This document shows, in pieces, positions 23,300-64,000 of a DNA stretch of 64,000 nucleotides. Numbering within the stretch: position 1 is the first letter of the stretch; every line of letters starts with the position of its first letter. The stretch is taken from positions 35,441,046-35,505,045 of the forward strand of contig NC_053400.1 of NCBI RefSeq assembly GCF_016859285.1. The letters are read 5' to 3'. The notes under the pieces are model-generated. The model was not told the DNA's origin and did no database searches. It saw only the letters and a program-made list of their open reading frames with translations. Origin of the DNA: Xiphias gladius. Its lineage: Eukaryota > Chordata > Actinopteri > Istiophoriformes > Xiphiidae. A program made the position numbers and the translations under genes.

Positions 23300-24130
23300 A
23301 GTCACATGACCAGCTTGGGGGGGTCAGGGGAGGAGGGTGAAGGGGCATGACCACATGTCTGCGTCATTCATTCATGTTACATTGTAGAGAAACTCAAGAG
23401 CTTTACGCTACAACGAAAAAACTCCCGTCCAAAAAACCTTGAAAAGGCAAAAGTAACAGTGGTAAAATCACACTAATTGAGTGTGAAATGATGAGACTGT
23501 GGAACGGTCTCATGGAAATGGCAGAGGACAGAATAAATAAGAAGGTGTTCATTCAGAGTTAAGAGCTTTACTAAGTCTTTCAGGGGATGGATCTGGAATC
23601 ATTTGTGTTGTAATGTTGACTTTATTAAAAGTAAACTCTTATTGAAGTTTGAAGAAAAATGGTTTGAAATTATCTTGGCAATGTCAAAAATAAGGACATA
23701 TGTGCAGATCAGACAAAAGCTTGGCCTCTGATTCATGTGTAACATCTCGTTCATCTAAAAGTGAAAGATCTGACCTCAGCAGTCAGAGGAAGAGTAACCC
23801 GTCCCGAAACAATATTCAGGAGGAAACAGACTGTGCGAGCTGTGTGGAAAGTGAGTCCCATCTGTATAAATTATGATGATTTAAAAGAGAATATTCCGTT
23901 GCATGATCAAATATGGCATGGTTGTTTAATTTTGATTTTTTTTAAGTTATTTAACTCTGTCTCAAAATCTGGAAAAGAAGAAGATTGATTATTCAATTAG
24001 TATTTATTTTGATTTCTCCAGTAGTATATGATACACACTCAGCTGGCAGGTTATTAGGTCGAATGCAGGCTAATACAACTCTAGTTACAGCTCTACTACA
24101 TTATACAGAGAAGTGTTTCTGTTACTTAGC
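23300..24130. other. Intergenic upstream of agrp, no gene recognised
   Basis: No exon-like or repeat-like sequence that I can name. Part may act as upstream regulatory DNA of agrp. Confidence 0.4.
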
Positions 24131-24137
24131 CTACCCT

Positions 24138-24340
24138 CTTTGATATAAATGGGGTGGACAAAATAAAAGGAACATCTCTCCGTATAACACAATACAGTTC
24201 CAAAGCAGCTTCCAAAAGGACCATGCAGTGTTATCAACACCTCTGAAACAGTTTCAAGATTATAATCTTTACAAAGGAGGTTTATTAGAGGACCTCTAGC
24301 CTGCATTAGTTTTAACTAGGTGGACCTTATAAACTTATGA
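24138..24340 (+). mobile_element. Short DNA-transposon (MITE-like) fragment
   Basis: Contains GGGGTGGACAAAATAAAAGG-AACATC near its start and ACTAGGTGGACCTTATAAAC near its end, terminal-type blocks of non-autonomous DNA transposons in fish. No coding capacity. The family is uncertain. Confidence 0.4.
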
Positions 24341-24394
24341 GTGTTGCTGTAAACAATGATGGTTGGAAGGTTTGATTCTTGTTTAAGTTGCTGC

Positions 24395-24660
24395 TCTAGT
24401 GTTACCTCCACCAAGGAGGTTCTGTTTTCAATTGTGTCTGTTTGTTTGTTGGTGTGTTTGTTGGTTTTTCGGTTTATTTGTCTGCAAGATTACACAAAAA
24501 CTACTGAACCAATTTGCACCAAACTGGTGCAGTGATGAGGCATGGGCCAGGAAGAACCCCTTACATTTTGGTGCAGATCTGGTTAAAGGGGCAGATCCAG
24601 GATTTTCTCTTATCCCTTCTCTTAACATGGCGAGATAGGGCATTTTTCCATATTTTCATC
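24395..24660 (+). repeat. Dispersed repeat of the CCAAGGAGGT type
   Basis: Blocks in order: CACCAAGGAGGTTCTGTTTT, a (TTTG)-rich stretch, AGATTACACAAAAACTACTG-AACCAATTT, TACATTTTGGTGCAGATCTG, CAGATCCAGGATTTTC and AACATGGCGAGATAGGGCAT. This order is shared by a short repeat found in many animal genomes; I do not know a settled class for it. Confidence 0.65.
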
Positions 24661-26320
24661 ACTATTGGGCCTTGGCAAAGGAACGTGCTCTACTGAGAGC
24701 CAGTCTAGTTTGGAAATGTGTACACAGCACTCTGGTCCTGGCTTGTTTGAATTTATGGTGACATTTGATTTAAAACTGAACTCAGAACTAGATGGACACT
24801 ATGAAAGTAACAGATTGATTTCAGTACATAGGCCTAAGGAATCCATTAAACAACAGACTCCAAACACTTGAGAGTCTTAATGGAAAGAAATTACAGATTT
24901 CTTCTCAGTGACCCTCCTCTTCTTCAGAGGAAACTCCAACACGGCAAAGCTCATCAGGGGCGCATCGTGAGCATCGTGTTGCCATGTCGCCTGTTAAAGC
25001 TGAGCTTGAGTATGCCTCATGTTTAAACATCCATCCCTCAGACACTGACAGGAGAGTTCCCCTCAAGCAAAAGGAAATACAAACTGGAAAATGGAAGTAA
25101 AAGCCATATTCTGAAAAGGTTACTGGATCGAGTTATTTGAGCCTTAATGACAATAATATGAACAATATGTTATGTCTCTTCTTTAAGAGTTAATCCAGGT
25201 CTGAACTGTGGGATTCTTTCTCTCTCACTGTAAATCTGTTTTCTGCCCTTTTTATTTTTTAAGTTTAAATTTAAATTTAAGTTAAAGTGTTTTTCCTCTG
25301 TAGATGTTCACAGTTATTAACCCCGTGTTTGTCAGTACAGTCAGTCATCTCACTAATGATCCTCTCTGTTTGATTGGAGAACATTGGATCAGCCGGTTCA
25401 GCTGCTTCATGCATGTGTCTTCTATTATCATCAATCGTCTATTTCATTAAACTTTTCGTCCTCCTCATCCTCCATCTGCAAACATGGTGGCGATTCTCTG
25501 AACGGTGACGTCACTGCTGCACTCAGAACAGAGATGACTGATCACAGGCCATCAGCAGGAAATCACTTTTAATTAACGTGTTTGTCCTGATCAGACCAAC
25601 AACAACAATAACTCTCACACACTTCCTGTTTCAGCCTGTCCTATGTTTGTCCGTTGGGCTGTTACCATAGTAACAGTGCCAGCTTTGAAAGGTGAGTTGT
25701 TGTATTGCAGTTGAACACTGGAGGTCAGTGTTTGGAGCATCATCATCAATGAGGCTTGTTTTTAATAAACCTTAAGAAACATGTCGACAGAGGCTTGATT
25801 CATAAAGGAGGCTCTGTGAAAAGCCTGTATTGAATTAACAAACTGAATGATTATCAGTCTTTTTCATAAAGCTGGTTTGGAGCAGATCAGAGTGCAGATT
25901 GATTTAGTTCAGACAAACCATTGACATCAAACACTGATCACATGTGAAGACTAAACTGATATTCACACAGCAGAACATATTCAACTGAAATGTAAAGAGT
26001 AAAATCTGTGAGCTTGTAAACATGGAAATAAAGAATGGATTATTCAAAATATCTAAAAATAAAATCAGATTTTCAAATGTTTTATGAGGAAGTAGGTGCA
26101 TTCAGCACGATGCTTAGAAACACTGGCAGTCTAGTTGTTTCTTTATCTCAGTAAGACGAGAAAAGATGTGACGTAAAACTGACTTTCAGGGGGGAATTTT
26201 GTATTAAACTGTATTTCAGTCTGGCAGATTGATTGTAACACTGGTTCAGCCTGAAAACTATAACATTAGTGGTGCAACAGTAAAAAAAAGACAGTAACAG
26301 GTCAGAGGGAATGTAACTAA
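24661..26320. other. Intergenic, no gene recognised
   Basis: About 1.7 kb without a convincing exon, ORF or named repeat. Confidence 0.45.
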
Positions 26321-26329
26321 CCCCCACCA

Positions 26330-26940
26330 ACATCCATATGTTTTACTTGCCGTCGAGTCACATTACAGGACATAAAGACGCTCTTAAACGTTTTGGATTT
26401 CTGCTGTGTCAGCAGATGGATATGGTCAGGATTTGGCATCAACATCATGAATCCATGGACCCAACCTGCCTTCTTCCAACAGTCCAGGCTAGTGGTAGTG
26501 GTGTAATGGTGTGGGGAATGTTTGTACACTTAGGCTCCTTAATACCAATCAATCATGGTTTGAATGCCACAGCCTATCAGAGTATTGTTGTTGACCATGT
26601 GCATCCTTTTATGGCCACAGTTTACCATCATCTAATGGCTGCTCCATGTCACACAGCAAAAAGTCCTCTCATTGGTTTCATGAACATGACAGTGAGTTCA
26701 GTGAACTTAAGTGGCCTCCCCAGTCTCTAGATCTGGATCCAGTAGAACACCTTTGGGATGTGGTAGAACAAGAGATCGGCAGCAGGAATGTGCAGCTGAC
26801 AAAACTGCAGAAATGATGTGATGCAATCATGTCAACATGGACCAGGATCTCAAATGAAAGTTTACAAAAATTTGTGGAATCCAGGCTATGAAGAGTATGG
26901 TGTTCCTAATAAAGTGCTTGGTCAGTGTACATTTAGAGTT
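26330..26940 (+). pseudogene. Tc1-like transposase remnant
   Basis: The frame 26338-26730 contains MVRIWHQHHESMDPTCLLPT, GVMVWGMF, LNATAYQSIVVDHVHPFM and APCHTAKS, the middle and C-terminal part of a Tc1 transposase. The segment with the second catalytic Asp (QQDN before APCH) is deleted. The block with the final Glu (VEHLWDVVEQEI, about 26736-26775) is in another frame. The 3' end, TTCCTAATAAAGTGCTTGGT near 26905-26925, looks like the inner part of a terminal repeat. The 5' half is gone, so it is inactive. Confidence 0.8.
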
Positions 26941-28860
26941 ACAGACTCTGGTGCCCCCTAGTGGTTTTATGCAAAACACACTGTGGCAGACAGAGAATCA
27001 CTTGCTTGCTTAGAATTGGTTCTAAAATGTCATGCTTTATAAATCTGTGAATCACTGAGTTGTGTAAACAGCAGCATTCTTTTGGAGGCAGTTTCCTTCA
27101 GTTAACACACGGAGGACAAACTGTGGGATGAACAACAGCTGAGTGCCGGCTGACCTCTCTGTTCGGTTATGATGAAGAGTCAAAGACAGCAGTCTTCATC
27201 ATGTCTGTGTAAACACACTGACTCATCCTCACCATCATCATCAACAGTGATATCAGTCAAAGAATCATCAGCCGCTGCGTTTGCCAAAAGCTGAATTATC
27301 ATCTGTTCTCTCGCACTTTCAGAAACTCTGAACGAGCAGCCAATAAACAATACACACGCTGCCTGTGTGTGTTTATAGGTGTTTATGCATGAATCTCACA
27401 CTATCATAGAAACTCCTTGAAAATCCTGTTTTCTAAGAGCAAGTGAAGCAAACAGACAGCGAGGAGACGAGACAGCAACTAAACCATCTGCTTGATGACT
27501 GAGGTGAGCTTTATGTCTATTGCACGTTTCATACACAGGAAAGGAAATGTGTTTTACATGAAACAGATTCAAAATAAACTGTAAACATGTTCAAAAAAAG
27601 TTTTGTTGTCTGAGGTGCAAAATATGGTGCATTGAGAAAAACCACAGTGAAACAGACTTGGTGAACAAACGATGGCATCATTTCTTGATTATTAAACCAA
27701 GTAATTTCTTGAATGTAATGTAAGTTTTCTACATGTGGTTCTGTGGTTAGGGAAGGAAAGTGGTCTTTGACTTTTAAAAAAGCGGGGGGCAAATGAATTC
27801 ATTGCCAGTATTGTTGTTAGTCAGTAACTCCAGTGAATCAGCAGCAGGTGTCAGTGTCCCTGGATAGACAGTATGCCAGCCCCTGTGGAGTTTATATTGT
27901 TCATACATCTGTGCTGCCTGCCAGAGTGAAGCTTTATTCTGCTGTTAATTCCATAACACTTGTCAGGCAGCTTCAGAGAAAGTATTTACGCCGCTTCACT
28001 TTATTGAGATTGTGCCCATCACCCAATAACCCAATGACAGAAAAAAAACTCTACTAAATGTTTATTATTTTTATTATTATGTACATGACGCTTAAACATC
28101 CAGTGAACAGAGGAAAGCATCACATCTGTGTGGATTGATGAGGAGGCTGGAACCTTCCTCACATTAGCACATGAAACAAACAGAAATGTGAGATTTCCAT
28201 CATGTTCTCCACATGGTTTTCCATCGTCTGAGCTTTGACTGGAGCTCTTTTAATGACCTCGTCTCACTGTGTCCTCTTCTTCTCTGGTGGTTTAATGACA
28301 GCGGCTGGAAAATCAGCTCTACCAGCTGTTTATCAGCTCATATTCACACAGCAGCAGTGGAGGGAAGCAAGAAACAAAAAACAAAAATGAAACATAGTGA
28401 TGAAACAGTTTATCTATTTTTGCTGTGTTCTGTGTTTTTAAAAAAAGGTACCAAATATGCCTGTTTCTTTGTGTAACTCATTCCACCAGGGACCAGTGTA
28501 TGCCTGTGATGTGGTTACAGTGAGTAAAGTGTAACAAGACTGAGCTAACAAGCCAATTATCGTATTTAAGTATTAAGTTTTTTTTTCATCGTCCTTGCTA
28601 GCTGTGATTTAACCAGCAAACCAAAATCTGGGCCACTCAAGGGCCCAGCGAATGCAGTTAGTTGTTGCAAACATACCTCGGCACCAGCTTGATTTTACAA
28701 ATTAGTTCACCTTCTTGGTTGAAGAGGGAGTGAGATCAGATCCTGCATGGAATGTTTAAACAAAAGCATGCATACACTTGGTACATGCTGACATGACTTT
28801 GAGACCATGATGTACACAAAGGCAACTTGCCTGCCACATTATGTTCTTGTGAGTCATCCT
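26941..28860. other. Intergenic, no gene recognised
   Basis: About 1.9 kb with only short open frames lacking recognisable features or splice context. Confidence 0.45.
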
Positions 28861-28879
28861 TCTGATTTATTTATTAATG

Positions 28880-29665
28880 TTATTATTATTATTATTATTA
28901 TTGTTAGGTTACAGTGTTCCAGCCAGAAGATGGAAGATGATGCAGACAATGTAGCTACAATGTAGCTATCTTCATGGCAGAGCTAAAGGAGATGGGCAGA
29001 GCTGAAGCAACACGCAACGATGCACGCATGCAGATGCTCACGGAGCGTGAGAGGAGTCTCTGGAAGAGGCAGGAGAGGATAATTAGGCTAGATCAGGAGA
29101 ATCAGAGGTCACTCTTTGAGCTAAGTCTTCATATCAGTCTCGACCAGCTCACTCAAGCACTCCAGTGAAACCTGATGAGCACACTACCTACAAGCAGGTA
29201 CATTATAACTATATGAAAGCCTTTTCACACTAACAGGATTTGTGTCAAATGACAGTTTATGCTGCATTATAGTGCTTGAATAGTACTAATATTGATGTAA
29301 TAGTAATATTACTTTTTTACTTGCTCATTCTTTTATTGTTTTATAATTGTTCTATTATTGGACACTTGAATACTGGCACAGGCCTTTGTTATATGGAAAA
29401 ACTACTTGCACACTTTTCTACTTTGTGTTGGACTTATTAGTTTCTATTTTGAATTTTATATATGTTTTATATATTATTTTAAACTGCATGTACCTGAGTA
29501 ATACTGCAAATGTTTGTTTTCTACCTTGATTGCTAGAATACTTGGTCACTCTTGTTTTATGTTTCTATACTTGAATACTGGCTTAAGCCTTTGTTATAAA
29601 GGAAAACCTTTCGAATTTGCACATATGTATTTGTCTTTTTCTATAAATAAATGCAAAACACAAGA
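28880..29665 (+). pseudogene. Possible small transposon- or retrogene-derived ORF with 3' UTR
   Basis: An ORF at 28974-29168 encodes 64 residues, highly charged and predicted helical (EMGRAEATRNDARMQMLTER, ERSLWKRQERI). It resembles the C-terminal coiled segment of Myb/MADF-like proteins that accompany Harbinger-type transposons, but I cannot confirm this. The downstream AT-rich region ends in AATAAATGCAAAACA, a poly(A)-signal-like tail. A motif CTTGAATACTGGC with GCCTTTGTTATA repeats at about 29366 and 29571. Function unknown. Confidence 0.3.
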
Positions 29666-30445
29666 TAAGGCTGATGACATTTACTAGAGACACACAGCAC
29701 AACAGTAACAATCATGACTCGAAATGGCCCTCTAATACAGCATCAACACTGTTCACTCTGATAAGATTGCTGTTAGGTTGTCTGTAATAGTGTGGCAGAT
29801 GAGTATAGTTGGCTAAAATGTCTGGATCAAGAGGTTTGATTACTACAACCTTAAAGTCCTGCGGTATTTAGCCTGTTAATAAAGATAAATTGACCAGATC
29901 TAATATTGAAGTATTGGGCCTCCTGGGACTCCACAGATGAATTCAATCATTGTGTGATTTAAACTGAATGCAACCTCCCACAATTCCTCAGGTCTCACAC
30001 CTATAACTGAACTCTGCCCATTGACCAAACCACCAGCTACCATTGATCACTGTGTGGCCTGTGACCTATGACATCACCAGGTCAACAAAACCCCAGTGCT
30101 CCTTTGTCTCGCGCTACTCCTTTCACCCCTGCTGTGGGTGCATTTCTTGCTCTGCTATTCATATTGTGCTCTGCTGTTCATGTTTTGCAGACATGTATAT
30201 CTAGTTGTCATTCATAATTATCGATGTAATTCATATCTTTTAATCCTATTCACAATTTTGTTGACATTCATAAATATTTTGTTCTTTCACTAAGTATTTG
30301 TTCTGCCATTAATCACTCTCATATTTTTTTCTATTACTACTTGTTTCTATATGCTACTTGTGACATGTTGTGTTATCTTGCACTGTAAGTATGTTGCTGC
30401 TGTGGCAAAATGATTTCACTCTGGGCTCAATAAAGTACCTACCTA
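29666..30445 (+). repeat. Probable LINE 3' UTR/tail
   Basis: The segment ends CTGGGCTCAATAAAGTACCTACCT, the type of 3' terminus (AATAAAGT followed by a short tandem tail) seen on fish non-LTR elements. An upstream GTTATCTTGCACTGTAAG fits the same 3' UTR. The coding part is not recognisable, so the left boundary is a guess. Confidence 0.4.
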
Positions 30446-32050
30446 GACTTGAACACACCTCATTCCTACTGCGAGTGAAATGACTTGAATCATTCACTCA
30501 GTGAGTGAGTGTATCCCTGCGTGTTTGCTTGCAGCTGACTGACCAGCAACCAGTAATCTCTTCATCAACACAGAAGCCACACATGAATTGGCCTTAAACA
30601 AAGAAACACAAACGCGGAGAGGAAACTCAAAGCTCCCTCTTTACACACACCTTTGTTTACCTCTTACACATACCAATGCGGTCCCAACCATCATTTTGAA
30701 TCAACCATTTCGTTTTTGTCTGTTTTCCTACACACACATACCTGTACACAGTACCATTCGTTAGATTACATGTTCTGTGTTTTCACTTTCATTATCCCTA
30801 AAATAAGCGCTTTTGAATATACCTGCTGGTTTATTTACTGTTGTACAAGAGTGAATGTTGCAAACCTCTACTCTGCAGAATTCTAGCTGCTGATAGGGTA
30901 ATTTTGGTTATAGTTTATAAGGTAATTGTTAATCACAGTTGATATTGATAGTTATTATGTTTTATGAGACTGCATCAGTGATTTAGTTATCCTTTCCCTT
31001 TTTAAGGGTGGTGCCCTGAGGTGAATTTAATGTCAATGAAATCCTATTAATTCATGTAATCATTAATTATTTCTGAAAGTCAAAAATTAATAAGCTGTTG
31101 CACCTACAAAAATCCCTAAAGAAGTGTTAATTAGAGGTAAAGCATCCTTTATTATAGCAAGGGGCAGGTGGACGATATACAGGGACTAATAGAACTGGGG
31201 ATTTTTGCGTTTTCTAAGTTGGGTGTGAAAGACTAGGAGAAGGGCTTTCTAATGAAGTATGAATGTGCGCGGGTCTAGGAAAATTGCTGCGACACCATCT
31301 CTTCGGACTGTGGAGGAGGGTGTGATTTTTTTTACGCAGTGATTTTCCACTCCAGTTTATTAATCAACCCTAGACCTAAACTTAGTTATATCTAAGTGAG
31401 AATTCAGATCATTTTTATGTGAATTCTCAAATTCTTACCACATGTGGAGGGGCGTGAGAATTAATATGAATAGGGGGTGTTGATTCATTCAAAATAACAT
31501 TCTTCTAATATTCTTCTTGCTGCAACCAGGTTTCAATAATACAGAATAAATCCATGTGATGATCAGTTATTAAATCGATGACTAATAGAAATTTAGATGA
31601 GAGGGATATAATATTTAAGGCTCCATTTAATTTTCCCGTTGTTTGGTTCTGTTATAGTAGTTGTATTAATTTTTATTTGTTTTTTTATGAATTACTCCTC
31701 TTCTGTTTATTTTTGATTTATTTCATTTAGGTGTTAGGGGGGCAGACACAGTCTCTATGGTGTTTGAGGAGTTTCGGGTGGGTGACACCTTAAGGGAACT
31801 GCACAGAAGTGTGTAGGACTGCAACTCTGGGATGTCGCGGCTTTGGCTTTATAGCAAAACTGCACACGATACTACTGAATTGTACTGTGTACTGTTCTGT
31901 ACTGTACTATAATGTTTACATGCTTCATGTATGCTGTATATGTGTGTGTTTTCTTAATAAAGCAGGTCAGTGTGAAACAGACACACCCTCCATCAGCTGT
32001 TTAATAAATGCTCTCTCATACACACTGCTGTCCACGCACAGACAGCACTA
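30446..32050. other. Intergenic upstream of VPS13C, diverged repeat-like DNA
   Basis: T-rich and AT-rich sequence. The stretch 31130-31810 has a mosaic look typical of old repeats (for example AACCAGGTTTCAATAATACA and AGGTGTTAGGGGGGCAGACA), but I cannot name a family. No gene is supported. Confidence 0.35.
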
Positions 32051-32054
32051 ATCA

Positions 32055-32170
32055 AACACAGTCGATCCCAGATAGAGTCGATCCTTAATTTTGTCACAAT
32101 CTGAACCGGAAATCAGGCGAAGTCTGACTAACGGTGACTCTGCAGCGGGTTCAGCCCGGAGCTTTTAGCC
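32055..32170 (+). promoter_or_regulatory. VPS13C core promoter (TATA-less)
   Basis: No TATA box is seen before the VPS13C start codon. An ETS/GABP-type site, ACCGGAAAT, lies at 32105-32113, about 60 bp upstream of the ATG, as is common in housekeeping genes. The start context GCCATGG is a good Kozak match. Confidence 0.5.

Positions 32171-64000
<31,830 letters not shown>

Larger units (their letters stand above)
20960..23300 (-). promoter_or_regulatory. agrp: agrp 5' UTR exons and TATA-type promoter
   Basis: On the - strand a TATA-like TTTAAAT (around 23275-23281) is followed by a short leader and a strong donor, CGACAG/GTGAGT, at 23226. This is a likely noncoding first exon ending at 23227. 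Nearer the ATG are two possible acceptors: CTCATTTCAG at about 21040, and the polypyrimidine-rich TTTCTCTGACAG immediately upstream of the start codon. Coding exon 1 is thus probably preceded by at least one untranslated exon and a 2.2-kb intron. A noncoding first exon is also known for mammalian AGRP. Confidence 0.5.

Noticed and set aside
27833..28057. 74-codon ORF in the gap before VPS13C
   Set aside because: No recognisable similarity, no splice or poly(A) context; expected by chance in a long noncoding stretch.

Overview
The window is nuclear DNA of a ray-finned fish, most likely a teleost. It has intron-rich vertebrate genes with GT-AG introns, teleost-type LINE, Tc1 and short dispersed repeats, long CA/GT microsatellites, and a fish-like agouti-related peptide gene. 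It contains four protein genes. Three are complete at the DNA level; the fourth runs off the right edge.

Left part (1-19,000): an old L1-like LINE remnant is followed by two tandem pancreatic chymotrypsinogen B genes on the + strand, about 8.8 kb apart. Both have seven coding exons with the same intron phases. The first (2766-6459) is intact, with a complete catalytic triad and ten cysteines, but has Thr where the S1-pocket Ser189 is expected. The second (15292-18850) has a normal Ser189, but its last exon has lost 30 codons in frame, including Trp215-Gly216, Cys220 and Gly226. The spacer between them is mostly LINE and short-repeat debris.

Middle (19,000-23,300): an agouti-related peptide gene (agrp) lies on the - strand, tail to tail with the second chymotrypsinogen; the two poly(A) signals are only about 155 bp apart. 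It encodes a signal peptide, a spacer and the ten-cysteine agouti knot with the RFF loop. Its introns and upstream DNA hold a LINE RT scrap and a hAT-like MITE.

23,300-32,100 has no convincing cellular gene: Tc1, MITE and LINE-tail remnants and AT-rich DNA.

Right part (32,100-64,000): the 5' portion of VPS13C, a bridge-like lipid-transfer protein, on the + strand. I trace 34 exons with consistent phase (1193 codons), then a three-exon block present twice as a nearly identical 1366-bp tandem duplication that continues past the window end. The first copy has a one-base deletion leading directly to a stop. Introns carry a 24-bp minisatellite, a Tc1 element, a LINE, CA repeats abutting two splice donors, a GT tract and purine-rich degenerate repeats.

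The three loci have separate jobs: protein digestion, melanocortin-receptor antagonism and intracellular lipid transport. Nothing suggests an operon-like system. The most unusual signals are the two broken or rearranged paralogous segments (chymotrypsinogen copy 2 and the VPS13C exon block) and possible alternative-splicing features near the VPS13C N-terminus.
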